From positions 2,270,001 through 2,334,000 of the forward strand of contig NZ_CP029425.2 in the NCBI RefSeq assembly GCF_002278135.3: a DNA stretch of 64,000 bases, read 5' to 3'. How positions within the stretch are numbered: position 1 is the first letter of the stretch; every line of letters starts with the position of its first letter. Shown piece by piece: positions 45,076-53,761 of this stretch. The notes beneath the pieces were generated by a model. The model had not been told where the DNA came from, did no database searches, and saw only the letters and a list, made by a program, of their open reading frames with translations. The stretch comes from Bradyrhizobium ottawaense. GTDB lineage: Bacteria > Pseudomonadota > Alphaproteobacteria > Rhizobiales > Xanthobacteraceae. The translations under genes and the position numbers were made by a program.

Positions 45076-46296
45076 TTACGTCTTCAGGAGCGGTCCCGGG
45101 AGTAACAAGCCTGTCGGGAAACCCGGGACAGGCGGCGTCATCCAGCGCCGCGCCCGCCCATGTCCGAACGACTGCACCTTGTTCGATCGCGCCAGCTCGT
45201 CGAGCGCGCGTTGAACCGTGCGCGCACTGGTTCCCAGTGCCAGCGCGAGCGCCGAGCTCGACCACGGCTCGCCGTCGGAGAGGAAGGCGAGGACAGCGGC
45301 GTGCTTCTCCTCGACGGGCCGCGCCAGTACCATGACCTGCCGCGTCTTGCGCGGCGTCAGTGCAAAACCCTGCTTCGTCGCAGTGACATCGGCCACAGGC
45401 TTGAGCTTGGCGCGGAGGCGGCCGATCTCCACGCGCAGGCGCGCGCGGTGCGATTCATCGACGTGCCTCGCCTGAAACGCCCCAGCCATCAGCGCCTCTC
45501 GCGAGACGTCCGCGGGCCAGGCCTGCGCCAGGACGCGGGCGAGTGCGAACAGCACCGGGCGGGTTCCGAGCGATACGATCGTGCCCCGCCTGCGCACCGA
45601 ATGATGGAACGTGTCTACGACCAGCGCGTCCGAAGCCGCGAGCTCCTCGACCTGCTCCAGCAGCAACGGACGTTCGTTGCCATGCGTGATCAGGCGTGCC
45701 GCGGGCGTATCGAGCACGCGGTTCGTGCTCTCGACCTCGGCTGTCAGCCCTGGGATGCCCGCCAGGCTCGCTGCGTGAGCCGCCCGGCCAAGCGCCACGC
45801 GCGCGTCTTTGGTTCTGAGCCGCCGTATTGCGATGCCGGCGACCACGAGCTCGCGGACGACCTGCGGGGCAGGCGGCAGCGGGGAGGTGCCGAGCTCGGC
45901 GAGGATACGCTCGGCTTCGTCGAGCCGTCCGACGAGAAGAAGACGGCGTGCCTCGATGTGGCCTGCATGCGTGGCATTGGCGACATCGCCGTGCTTTTCG
46001 AGCGTCGTCCGTGCCGCCGCGAGCGTCTTCGTCGGCCAGCCGAGATCGCGCGAAACCAGCGCGATCTCGGCTTCGGCCACCACGCATCTCGCGCGAGCCA
46101 CAGCCTCGCGCGGACCGAAGGCGCGCGCGGCGCTTCGCAGCAGCGTCTTCGCCTTTGCGAGATCGCCGAGCTGCGCCATCGCGATGCCGCGCAGCGCCAG
46201 CGACGGCGCATCGTTGCGCAACGCAACGCGGTTCAGCGCGCCGAGCGGATCGCCGGCCTCGAGCGCGCGCGCTGCGGCCGTGATCAGCGACTCCAT
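45076..46296 (-). CDS. HTH transcriptional regulator with helical N-terminal domain
   Basis: A 406-residue protein. Residues 1-240 form TPR-like helices (AAARALEAGDPLGALNRVAL, AKAKTLLRSAARAFG). Residues about 240-345 look like an OmpR-type winged helix (VVDTFHHSVRRRGTIVSLGTRPVLFAL, ARLRVEIGRLRAKLKPV). Residues 365-395 hold a second helix-turn-helix, SSSALALALGTSARTVQRALDEL. It is therefore a large regulator of a kind I do not recognise by name. It is divergent from a DUF899 gene with 150 bases between the starts, and likely controls it. The ATG at 46296 has GCGGGATTGAC upstream. Confidence 0.78.
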   Translation of the reverse strand: MESLITAAARALEAGDPLGALNRVALRNDAPSLALRGIAMAQLGDLAKAKTLLRSAARAFGPREAVARARCVVAEAEIALVSRDLGWPTKTLAAARTTLEKHGDVANATHAGHIEARRLLLVGRLDEAERILAELGTSPLPPAPQVVRELVVAGIAIRRLRTKDARVALGRAAHAASLAGIPGLTAEVESTNRVLDTPAARLITHGNERPLLLEQVEELAASDALVVDTFHHSVRRRGTIVSLGTRPVLFALARVLAQAWPADVSREALMAGAFQARHVDESHRARLRVEIGRLRAKLKPVADVTATKQGFALTPRKTRQVMVLARPVEEKHAAVLAFLSDGEPWSSSALALALGTSARTVQRALDELARSNKVQSFGHGRARRWMTPPVPGFPTGLLLPGPLLKT

Positions 46297-46446
46297 GTCA
46301 ATCCCGCCACACTTGTTACTCCCACCGCGCAACCACGAGGTGCCAGAATTCGTTGACGGCCGACAAGGTGCGGTGAAGGGCGAGCGGTTCCACGAGACGC
46401 GGAATGATCGCCCAGGCAAGACGTCAGGCAGGAGATTCGGAGAGTC

Positions 46447-47241
46447 ATGATGACATTAGCCCAAAACGAACGGAACAACGGACAGGCCGACATGCAAACA
46501 CCGCCGGTGGTGTCGCCGCAGGATTGGGAGGCCGCCCGTCAGCAACTGCTCGTGAAGGAAAAGGCGCATACCCGTGCCCGCGACGCCCTGGCCGCCGAGC
46601 GCCGGCGCATGCCGTGGATGGAAGTGAGCAAAACCTATGCGTTCGAGGGGCCCGGCGGCAAGGTCAGCCTGCTCGACCTGTTCCAGGGCCGACGGCAGCT
46701 GATCGTCTACCGCGCCTTCTTCGAGCCCGGCGTGTTCGGCTGGCCTGATCACGCCTGCCGCGGCTGCTCCATGGTGGCCGACCAGGTCGCCCACGTCGCG
46801 CATCTCAACGCTCGCGACACCACGCTGGTGTTCGCCTCGCGGGCGCCGCAAGCCGACATCATCAGGCTGAAGAAGCATATGGGCTGGACCATGCCGTGGG
46901 TCACCGTCACCGACAGCTTTGATGCCGATTTCGGCGTCGACGAATGGCACGGGACGAACGTGTTCTACCGCGACGGCGACCGCATCTTCCGCACCTATTT
47001 CATCAAGAGCCGCGGCGACGAGCAGATGGGCGGCACCTGGAATTATCTCGACATCACGCCGCTCGGCCGCCAGGAGGTCTGGGAAGACTCGCCAAAAGGC
47101 TATCCGCAGACGCCGACCTACAAATGGTGGAACTGGCACGACAGCTACACCGAAGGCGCGGCGCCCGACCAGAAGTGGGTCGAGATCTCGGACGCCGGCG
47201 AGAAGGCGTTTCGTCAGGAGGCGGCGGAAGGTCGTGACTAG
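46447..47241 (+). CDS. DUF899 family thioredoxin-like protein
   Basis: A 264-residue protein of the DUF899 family, which adopts a thioredoxin-like fold. Motifs: LVKEKAHTRARDALAAERRRMPWMEV at the N-terminus, then YRAFFEPGVFGWPDHACRGCSMVADQVAHVAHLNARDT. The cysteine pair CRGC stands where the CxxC active site is expected. The C-terminus holds YPQTPTYKWWNWHDSY. It is cytoplasmic and may be a redox protein, but activity is not established. The ATG at 46447 has GGAGATTCGGAGAG upstream. A small membrane protein overlaps its stop. Confidence 0.87.
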   Translation: MMTLAQNERNNGQADMQTPPVVSPQDWEAARQQLLVKEKAHTRARDALAAERRRMPWMEVSKTYAFEGPGGKVSLLDLFQGRRQLIVYRAFFEPGVFGWPDHACRGCSMVADQVAHVAHLNARDTTLVFASRAPQADIIRLKKHMGWTMPWVTVTDSFDADFGVDEWHGTNVFYRDGDRIFRTYFIKSRGDEQMGGTWNYLDITPLGRQEVWEDSPKGYPQTPTYKWWNWHDSYTEGAAPDQKWVEISDAGEKAFRQEAAEGRD

Positions 47242-47458
47242 TGCCGCCAGCCTTGCCAGATGGCTCGGCCTCGCGGCCACGCCGACCTTTGCGATCATGG
47301 CCGGGCTGACGGCCATGATCGGCGGCGGTCAGGCGGACATGCTGTGCGCCGCCGGGCGCGGGTCTTCGCTCGGCGAGATGGTGCCGATGTATCTGCTGAT
47401 GAGCGCGTTTCATTCAGCGGCGTGGCTGAGATTGATCTCTGAGAGGACCGGCGGATGA
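47234..47458 (+). CDS. Small membrane protein coupled to the DUF899 gene
   Basis: A 74-residue protein with two membrane helices: PTFAIMAGLTAMIGG and MVPMYLLMSAFHSAAWLRLI. A loop with one cysteine joins them (QADMLCAAGRG). The start is GTG at 47234, overlapping the end of the DUF899 gene, with GGAAGG just upstream, so the two are translationally coupled. The conserved-looking pairing with DUF899 suggests a shared role. Function unknown. Confidence 0.72.
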   Translation: MTSAASLARWLGLAATPTFAIMAGLTAMIGGGQADMLCAAGRGSSLGEMVPMYLLMSAFHSAAWLRLISERTGG

Positions 47459-47482
47459 GCGATTTCCGCCGGTGTGAACGCC

Positions 47483-47627
47483 TCGTCCTTAGACGACCGC
47501 TTCGCGGTCTCCTCAGGATGAGGCTGACTGGCATTCGCGCCCTGGTGCAATAGCTGCGTGAGCACGAGCTGCCGCACACTCCGCCCTCATCCTGAGGGCC
47601 CGCCGCAGGCGGGCGTCTCGAAGGATG
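47483..47627. repeat. Dispersed palindromic repeat, family H
   Basis: CGTCCTTAGACGACCGC and GGTCTCCTCAGGATGAGG on the left, CCTCATCCTGAGGGCCCGC and GGGCGTCTCGAAGGATG on the right. The CTCATCCTGAGG core is a well-known motif of Bradyrhizobium-type intergenic palindromes. It separates the convergent small membrane protein and cytochrome c genes. Confidence 0.85.
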
Positions 47628-47671
47628 CGCTGCGATTTCGAATGCAAGCCTCACACGCGGCGCCCACGCGA

Positions 47672-48091
47672 CTATTGCCCGCCCGCCGCCTGCAGATACG
47701 CCACCACCTTCGCCGCGTCCTCCGCCGAGACGCCGCCATAGGGCTGCATCTTATTGCCCGACACCACCTCGTCCGGCTTGACCATGAAGCGCGTGAGCTT
47801 GTCCTGGTCCCAGACGAAGCCGGCCTCTTTCATCGAGAACGAGTAGTTGTAGTCCGGCAGCGAGCCGGCCTTGCGTCCCACGATCTTGTTGAGATTGGGA
47901 CCGAGGCGATTGTCGCCTTTTTTCACGGAATGGCAGGTGCGGCAGGAATTGTTGAAGGCCTGCTGAGCTGCCGCGTCGCTCGCCGGCTGCTGCGCGAGCG
48001 AGGAGGGTACGGACACGAGCAGCGTTAACGCTCCGGCACCGGCGACTGGGCGCAGCCACTGAAACGGCGAGGATTGCAGGCGTGGTTGCAT
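47672..48091 (-). CDS. Class I cytochrome c (c2-like)
   Basis: A 139-residue exported class I cytochrome c, an electron carrier in the periplasm. The heme-binding motif is CRTCH, followed by NRLGPNLNKIVGRKAG, and the second axial ligand is the methionine of GNKMQPYGG. The signal peptide is about 33 residues. I chose the ATG at 48091 because GGAGGCGCAA lies directly before it; an earlier in-frame ATG at 48103 is less well served. It stands alone, so its electron partners are not evident. Confidence 0.92.
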   Translation of the reverse strand: MQPRLQSSPFQWLRPVAGAGALTLLVSVPSSLAQQPASDAAAQQAFNNSCRTCHSVKKGDNRLGPNLNKIVGRKAGSLPDYNYSFSMKEAGFVWDQDKLTRFMVKPDEVVSGNKMQPYGGVSAEDAAKVVAYLQAAGGQ

Positions 48092-48156
48092 TTGCGCCTC
48101 CATCGGGGACCCGCGCCGCAGCAAGCGCGCGCCGGAATGTCGAGGGCAAACGAAGG

Positions 48157-48181
48157 CGGCCCCGGGGATGTTCCGGGGCCG
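48157..48181 (-). terminator. Hairpin terminator after the second L,D-transpeptidase gene
   Basis: CGGCCCCGG / CCGGGGCCG, a nine-pair stem with a GGATGTT loop, 25 bases past the stop of the leftward gene. A short run of As (AAACG) follows on the plus strand side. Confidence 0.72.
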
Positions 48182-48205
48182 TTTGCGTCACAATGTCCTG
48201 TCGGT

Positions 48206-48922
48206 TCAGCGCGTCGCGGTTCCGAGCTCCGCGCGCCGTTCCGTCATCGGCAGCACAATCACCTTGGTGCCGACGTTGACGCGGGAGTAGAGGTCGGAAA
48301 CGTCATCATTGGTCAGGCGGATGCAGCCGGAGGAGACGCGCTTGCCGATGGTGTCGGGGGCGTTGGTGCCGTGGATGCGGTAGATGGTGCCGCCGAGATA
48401 CATGGCGCGGGCGCCAAGCGGGTTGCCGGGGCCGCCGGCCATGTGGCGCGGCAGATAGGGCTGGCGGGCGATCATTTCCGGCGGCGGGGTCCAGGCCGGC
48501 CACTCGGCCTTCCTGGTGACGGACTGCGTGCCCGACCAGGTGAAGCCGTCGCGGCCGACGCCGATGCCGTAGCGCAGCGCCTGGCCGCCTCCGAGCACAT
48601 AATAGAGATAGGTGTTGGGCGTATCGATGATGATGGTGCCCGGCGCCTCACGCGTCGCGTAGGAGACGGTCTGGCGGCGGAAGCGTGCCGGCATCTCCAC
48701 GGCGTCCTGATCCTCGGACGGCTCGGTCTGATAGGTCGGCGCCTGGTAGGGCTGATAGGGCTGGATCGGCTGCGGCGCGGCGAACGGCGGCAGCGGCTGG
48801 AAGAAGGGGAAGAGCTGCACCGGCGCGGCCTTGGCGCTACCCGCGAATGCGATCGCGGAGACCGCGACTGCACTGAGCGCAACGGCGCGCGAAAACGTCT
48901 TGAACGTATCCAGATTGAACAT
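48206..48922 (-). CDS. YkuD-type L,D-transpeptidase
   Basis: A 238-residue exported L,D-transpeptidase that modifies peptidoglycan cross-links. Signal peptide 1-32. A short Pro/Gln/Tyr-rich region (QPIQPYQPYQAP) links to the YkuD domain (about 85-225), with YRIHGTN and the catalytic SSGC (Cys200). It is the shorter paralogue of the protein at 5487-6695, with which it shares most of the catalytic domain, for example QPYLPRHMAGGPGNPLGARAM. The ATG at 48922 has AGGGGCGATCAC before it. Confidence 0.93.
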   Translation of the reverse strand: MFNLDTFKTFSRAVALSAVAVSAIAFAGSAKAAPVQLFPFFQPLPPFAAPQPIQPYQPYQAPTYQTEPSEDQDAVEMPARFRRQTVSYATREAPGTIIIDTPNTYLYYVLGGGQALRYGIGVGRDGFTWSGTQSVTRKAEWPAWTPPPEMIARQPYLPRHMAGGPGNPLGARAMYLGGTIYRIHGTNAPDTIGKRVSSGCIRLTNDDVSDLYSRVNVGTKVIVLPMTERRAELGTATR

Positions 48923-49196
48923 GTGATCGCCCCTGTTTGCTCGGTGGTTTCGGCCACCGCGGCACCGTTGCGGTGCTCTGTTGCTGAGATCACTAACCGC
49001 AAAACGTTTCGGGACATTTGCGCGGAAAACCGAAAACGGTTTCACGGCGGCAAGGATTGTTTCATGACAGTTTCGTGGCCGCAGGTGCCCGTTAACGAAC
49101 AAAACGGTGGGCCGACACTTCTGTGACGTCACACGCCTGAAATATCCTTCGTTGATGGTCGGAAACCGAGAATCATCAAACTCTCGGGATTTCCCC

Positions 49197-50249
49197 ATGC
49201 GGGTATTAATCGCGACTGACGCCTGGCATCCCCAGGTTAACGGTGTGGTCCGCACCCTGACCTCGCTGGCGAATGCCGCCAAGGCCCTCGATGTCGAGAT
49301 CGACTTCCTGACGCCGGACGGCTTTCCGTCCTGGCCGCTGCCGACCTATCCGGGCCTGCGCATCGCGCTGCCGAGTGGAAAGGAGATCGCGCGGCGGATC
49401 GAGAAGGCTGCGCCGGACGCGCTCCACATCGCGACCGAAGGTCCGATCGGCTGGGCCGCGCGAGCCTATTGCCGTCGCAACCGGCTTGCCTTCACCACGT
49501 CCTACACGACGCGCTTTCCCGAATATGTCTCGGTGCGGACCGGCATCCCCGCCGCCGTCGGTTATGCCGTGCTGCGCCACTTCCATGATGCCGCCGCGAT
49601 GACGATGGTGGCGACGCCCTCGCTGCGGCAGGAGCTCTCCGAACGTGGCTTCAAGCGGCTCGGCTTCTGGACGCGCGGCGTCAACACCGAGCTGTTTCAT
49701 CCCGACTCGCCGGCACGGCTCGATCTGCCGGGGCCGATCTTCATGACCATGGGCCGGGTCGCGGTAGAAAAGAATCTCGAAGCGTTTCTCTCGCTCGATC
49801 TGCCCGGCACCAAGGTGGTCGTGGGCGACGGCCCGCAGAAGGCGGCGCTCCAGAAGAAATATCCGGAGGTGGTGTTCCTCGGCGAGAAGAAGGGCGCGGA
49901 ACTCACTGCGCATCTCGCCGCCGCCGACGTGTTCGTGTTTCCGAGCCTGACCGATACGTTTGGCGTGGTGCAGCTGGAGGCGCTGGCCTGCGGCACGCCG
50001 GTTGCGGCGTTTCCCGTGACGGGTCCCAAGGACGTGATCGCCGATCATCCGATCGGCGCGCTCGACCACGATTTGCGTACCGCGTGCCTGCGCGCGCTCA
50101 CCATGTCGCGCGAGACCTGCCGTAACTTCGCGCTGGAGCGTTCCTGGGAAAACAGCGCGCGCCAGTTCGTCGGCAATCTCACCTCACTTCAGCCCAGCCG
50201 CGCCTTGCGCGCCTCGCCTCGGATGGCGCGGCGGCCGGTGCGCGGTTGA
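49197..50249 (+). CDS. Family 4 glycosyltransferase (GDP-mannose-dependent mannosyltransferase type)
   Basis: A 350-residue GT-B glycosyltransferase. It starts MRVLIATDAWHPQVNGVVRTL, the hallmark of the MgtA/PimB-like alpha-mannosyltransferases, where the glycine-rich acceptor loop binds. The E-x7-E region is FPSLTDTFGVVQLEALACG. The donor site has GDGPQKAALQ. It is predicted to be at the cytoplasmic membrane face and to glycosylate a lipid. Here it lies 35 bases upstream of a phospholipid-type methyltransferase on the same strand. The ATG at 49197 starts the recognised domain; the in-frame extension upstream looks random. Confidence 0.9.
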   Translation: MRVLIATDAWHPQVNGVVRTLTSLANAAKALDVEIDFLTPDGFPSWPLPTYPGLRIALPSGKEIARRIEKAAPDALHIATEGPIGWAARAYCRRNRLAFTTSYTTRFPEYVSVRTGIPAAVGYAVLRHFHDAAAMTMVATPSLRQELSERGFKRLGFWTRGVNTELFHPDSPARLDLPGPIFMTMGRVAVEKNLEAFLSLDLPGTKVVVGDGPQKAALQKKYPEVVFLGEKKGAELTAHLAAADVFVFPSLTDTFGVVQLEALACGTPVAAFPVTGPKDVIADHPIGALDHDLRTACLRALTMSRETCRNFALERSWENSARQFVGNLTSLQPSRALRASPRMARRPVRG

Positions 50250-50284
50250 TCCCAAACGTCTGACCCACAGCGAGAACCTCATCG

Positions 50285-50974
50285 ATGGCTAAGATCATGA
50301 ACCTTGACGGCACCCAGCAGCTCGATCTCACCCGTGGCACGGTCGAGCAGGCCTATGACCGCTGGGCGCCCGTCTACGATCTCGTGTTCGGCGGCGTGTT
50401 CGCCAAGGGCCGGCAGGCGGCGATCGCGGCCACCAACAAGATCGGCGGCCGCGTGCTCGAGGTCGGCGTCGGCACCGGCATCTCGCTGCCGCTCTATGCA
50501 CCGAACCTGCGCATCTTCGGCACCGATATCTCGGAAGCGATGCTCGACAAGGCGCGCCAGCGCGTCACCGAAGGCAAGCTGAAGAACGTCGAAGGCCTCG
50601 CGGTGATGGACGCCGAGAAGCTCGAATTCCCCGACAATTCCTTCGACGTCGTGATGGCGCAATATGTCGTCACCGCGGTGCCGAACCCGGAGAAGGCGCT
50701 CGACGAATTCGCCCGCGTGCTGCGTCCCGGCGGCGAGCTGATCATCCTCACCCGCGTCAGCGCCGATGCTGGCATGCGCCGCTTCATCGAGCAGAAGCTG
50801 CAGCCGGTGGTGCGTCCGCTCGGCTTCCGCACCGCCGAGTTCGCCTGGTCGCGCTATGCCAAATGGCTGGCCGGCGCCCACGGTATCGAGCTCGCCGAGC
50901 GCCGCCTGATTCCGCCGCTCGGCCATTTCTCACTGGTGCGCTTCCGCAAGGTCGACGTCGCGAAAGCGGCGTGA
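50285..50974 (+). CDS. SAM-dependent methyltransferase, PmtA-like (phospholipid N-methyltransferase)
   Basis: A 229-residue class I SAM methyltransferase. Motif I VLEVGVGTG is at residues 57-65, the acidic residue after beta 2 is in GTDISEAML, and the post-motif VVMAQYVVTAVPNPEKAL is typical. The AYDRWAPVYDLVFGGVFAKGR N-terminus resembles Rhodobacter-type PmtA, which methylates phosphatidylethanolamine to phosphatidylcholine. It could also be a related methyltransferase for another lipid. It is the second gene after the glycosyltransferase. The ATG at 50285 is 35 bases from the previous stop. Amphipathic, probably peripheral to the membrane. Confidence 0.85.
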   Translation: MAKIMNLDGTQQLDLTRGTVEQAYDRWAPVYDLVFGGVFAKGRQAAIAATNKIGGRVLEVGVGTGISLPLYAPNLRIFGTDISEAMLDKARQRVTEGKLKNVEGLAVMDAEKLEFPDNSFDVVMAQYVVTAVPNPEKALDEFARVLRPGGELIILTRVSADAGMRRFIEQKLQPVVRPLGFRTAEFAWSRYAKWLAGAHGIELAERRLIPPLGHFSLVRFRKVDVAKAA

Positions 50975-51099
50975 GCTGAAGCTCACGCGTCGCGTGCGTC
51001 ATCGCGCCGCTGCACATCGTCACATGACAAAATGATGATGTCACACGGCCTACATCGAATCCCTGTAATCCCGTACCCGAAAGCATTTTGGGGGAGAGC

Positions 51100-51759
51100 A
51101 TGATCAAGAATTATCTCGAGCAGCTGCGGATCCAGCGCTGGGACGACCATCGCTACTATCACCACAGCCGCATCAACCAGAGCCTGCACTTCATCAGCGC
51201 GCTGAGCTTTCTCTTCGCCTATGTCTGGCTGTTCATCGACCCTGTCGTCTCCGCGCTGGTCGGCTGGCTGGTCTCGATGACCTCGCGCCAGGCCGGTCAC
51301 TTCTTCTTCGAGCCGCACGGCTACGACCACATCAACCAGGCCACCCACGAGCACAAGGAAGAGATCAAGGTCGGCTACAATCTTCAGCGCAAGGTGGTGC
51401 TGATGGCGATCTGGGCGGCTTCGCCCCTGGTGCTGTTCGCTGATCCCTCGCTGTTCGGCCTGTTCACCCCCTGGGCGTCCGCGACCGACTTCATGCGGCA
51501 GGTTGCCAAGATCTGGCTCGTGGTCGGCGGCGGCGGTCTGTTGTTCCGCACCGTGCACCTGTTCTTCATTCGCGACGTCGAGACCGGCCTCGTCTGGATG
51601 ACCAAGATCCTGACCGATCCCTTCCACGATCTGATGCTCTATCGCAGCGCGCCGCTCGCCCTGATGCGCGGCGAGCTGATGGACCCCGGCCTGCACCTCA
51701 ACCCCGAGCACACGCTGGGCCTCATCGGCGAGCCCACGCTCGAAGAGCAGCACGCCTGA
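51100..51759 (+). CDS. Histidine-rich multi-pass membrane protein (Mpo1-like)
   Basis: A 219-residue integral membrane protein with about four membrane helices. The N-terminal RWDDHRYYHHSRINQSLHF and the loop SRQAGHFFFEPHGYDHINQATHEHKE carry clusters of histidines. This arrangement resembles the Mpo1/YGL010w-like and fatty-acid hydroxylase groups, in which histidines bind iron for lipid oxidation. No named family can be assigned safely. GGGGGAGAG gives a strong ribosome site for the ATG at 51100. It follows the PmtA-like gene by 125 bases on the same strand. Confidence 0.75.
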   Translation: MIKNYLEQLRIQRWDDHRYYHHSRINQSLHFISALSFLFAYVWLFIDPVVSALVGWLVSMTSRQAGHFFFEPHGYDHINQATHEHKEEIKVGYNLQRKVVLMAIWAASPLVLFADPSLFGLFTPWASATDFMRQVAKIWLVVGGGGLLFRTVHLFFIRDVETGLVWMTKILTDPFHDLMLYRSAPLALMRGELMDPGLHLNPEHTLGLIGEPTLEEQHA

Positions 51760-51796
51760 CACGGCCGTTGCCCGGATCGCGAATGTCCATGGTCTA

Positions 51797-51832
51797 CGTC
51801 ATGCCCGGGCTTGTCCCGGGCATCCACGTCTT
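51797..51832. repeat. Half copy of family C palindromic repeat
   Basis: CGTCATGCCCGGGCTTGTC and CCGGGCATCCACGTC, the same sequence as one arm of the repeat at 3252-3338. The other arm is missing. Confidence 0.75.
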
Positions 51833-51842
51833 GGGGGCTGCT

Positions 51843-52020
51843 TCCTCGCCTCTCCTCGCGTGCGGGGAGAGGCCGCAGCGCATCGAAGATGCGATGCGGG
51901 TGAGGGGGGCTCTCCGCGGGGGTGCCGCCAGATGGTCGCGCACTAACTCTCACCGACTGCGCGGAGAGTCCCCCTCACCCCAACCCTCTCCCCGCAGGCG
52001 GGGAGAGGGAGAGGAGAGAC
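51843..52020. repeat. Dispersed palindromic repeat, family G (copy 1)
   Basis: CCTCTCCTCGCGTGCGGGGAGAGG on the left (a hairpin by itself), CATCGAAGATGCGATGCGGGTGAGGGG, then CGCGGAGAGTCCCCCTCACCC and CTCTCCCCGCAGGCGGGGAGAGG on the right. It fills most of the 302-base gap between two convergent genes (51760-52061). A related, more diverged copy is at 55263-55400. No gene is seen in the gap. Confidence 0.82.
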
Positions 52021-52061
52021 CTCGCCCCGGAATGACGGTGAATGTGGTTGGAGTGCCGGCC

Positions 52062-53726
52062 TCAGCGCCCGAAGCGCTTGGCCAGCATCTCTTTCAAAAT
52101 CTGCCGCTTGATGTTCTTGTTGGTGAGCACGCCATCGTGCCACCAGAAGCCGTCGGCCTTCATCTTCTGCGCCGCGCGGACGAAGCGTTCGGCGACTTCG
52201 CTGAAGTCGGCGTCGGTGTAGTTGAGGCTGAAGATCAGCCGGCCGGTGCCGACCCAGCTCAAGGACAGGCCTTCGGCGCGCAGGTAATATTGCAGCATCC
52301 AGTTGTAGCGGGACGGGGTGGTGTATTTCACCGTCCAGATCGACGAGAAGTTGGCGAACCGTACTGGCAGGCCGGCGTCGGTCATCATCTGGTTGAGTTT
52401 CTGCGCGCGGCCGTTCCAGGTCGCATCCAGCCCGTCATAGATGGCGCGAAAATTCGGGGAGGCGAGGCGGCTCAAAAACTCGTCCATCGCCGTCATGACG
52501 TACGGATGCGAGTTGAAGGTGCCGCGGGCGAAGCAGACGTCGGCGGGGCGGTCGTCGCGGAAGCGGCGCATCAATTCCTTCTTGCCGCAGACCACGCCGA
52601 CCGGCAGGCCGCCGGCGAGGCTCTTGCCGTAGGTCACCATGTCGGCGCGCACGCCGAAATATTCCTGGGCGCCGCCGGCGGCGAGACGGAAGCCGACGAA
52701 GACTTCGTCGAAGATGAGCACGATGCCGCGCTCGGTGCAGACTTCACGCAGCCTCGCGAGCCATTCAGTGTAGGCCGCGCGGTCGAAATTGCCGCCGCGA
52801 GACGAGTCGACCAGCGAGGAATCGCCGGGCGCGTTGGCGTTGGGATGCAGGCCCTGCAGCGGGTTGACCAGCACGCAGGCGATGTCCTTGCGCGTGCGCA
52901 GGACGTGCAGCGTCTTCTCGGACATCTCGGCGAGGGTGTAGGTCTCGTGCGCGGAAATCGGGTTGCCGACGCCGGGCTGCACGTCGCCCCACCAGCCGTG
53001 ATAGGCGCCGGCGAAACGAACCAGATGCGTGCGCTTGGTGTGGTAGCGCGCCAGCCGCACCGCCTGCATCACGGCCTCGGTGCCGGACATGTGGAACGAG
53101 ACTTCGTCGAGGCCGGAGATCTGGCGGAGCCGCTGCACGTTCTCGAGGATGACGGGATGGTAGGGGCCGAGCACGGGGCCGAGTGCATGCGCCCGCTTCT
53201 CGGCGCCCTCGATGCACTCCTTGTAGAAGTCGTTGCCGAAGATGTTGACGCCGTAGGAGCCCGTGAGGTCGTAGGAGGTGTTGCCGTCGACGTCCGTGAC
53301 GGTGACGCCGCTCGAGGACTCCATGAAGGTCGAGGTGCCCAGATGCTCGCGGACGAGACGCGAGAACTGGAACGGCACGCGGTAGCTCTCGGTGAAGTTC
53401 AGGTCGGAGATGGTTTCCGCCGCTTCCTTCGTCATCGCGCGACCCCTGGGGTAGCGCTCGGCGTAAAGCTTGGCGAGGCGGAAGAAGGCGTCCTTACGCT
53501 GCGCCACCACGTTATCAGGCGCGCCGTCGCAGCCGAAATATTTGTCGCCCTCGAATTCGTAGAACGGGAGCAGCTTTGCCACCCGGCGCGACATCTTGGA
53601 GTGCCCGGCGAGCGACCGGTGCTTGGCGCGGGACAGTTCGACCCGCGCCTTGAGCTTCGGGAGGACGGCGGCAGCAGACGCTGCGGCGGCCACGGACATC
53701 GAGAGAATCGGGAGTGTCGTTTCCAT
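52062..53726 (-). CDS. Class-III aminotransferase (glutamate-1-semialdehyde aminomutase-like) with long N-terminal extension
   Basis: A 554-residue PLP enzyme whose C-terminal 430 residues match class-III aminotransferases, nearest in style to glutamate-1-semialdehyde aminomutase. The PLP lysine is Lys368 in TYGKSLAGGLPVG, and the LIFDEVFVGFRL and FHMSGTEAVMQAVRLAR motifs bind PLP. The first 110 residues are an extension not found in HemL, starting with a hydrophobic, alanine-rich segment that could be a membrane anchor. So it is unlikely to be the tetrapyrrole enzyme. It is divergent from a phosphatidylserine decarboxylase gene with only 35 bases between starts. This suggests a role on a lipid or lipid-linked amine, which is inference. 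Confidence 0.85.
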   Translation of the reverse strand: METTLPILSMSVAAAASAAAVLPKLKARVELSRAKHRSLAGHSKMSRRVAKLLPFYEFEGDKYFGCDGAPDNVVAQRKDAFFRLAKLYAERYPRGRAMTKEAAETISDLNFTESYRVPFQFSRLVREHLGTSTFMESSSGVTVTDVDGNTSYDLTGSYGVNIFGNDFYKECIEGAEKRAHALGPVLGPYHPVILENVQRLRQISGLDEVSFHMSGTEAVMQAVRLARYHTKRTHLVRFAGAYHGWWGDVQPGVGNPISAHETYTLAEMSEKTLHVLRTRKDIACVLVNPLQGLHPNANAPGDSSLVDSSRGGNFDRAAYTEWLARLREVCTERGIVLIFDEVFVGFRLAAGGAQEYFGVRADMVTYGKSLAGGLPVGVVCGKKELMRRFRDDRPADVCFARGTFNSHPYVMTAMDEFLSRLASPNFRAIYDGLDATWNGRAQKLNQMMTDAGLPVRFANFSSIWTVKYTTPSRYNWMLQYYLRAEGLSLSWVGTGRLIFSLNYTDADFSEVAERFVRAAQKMKADGFWWHDGVLTNKNIKRQILKEMLAKRFGR

Positions 53727-53761
53727 GACAACAAGCGCTAATACTGTGAGCTGACAGATTC

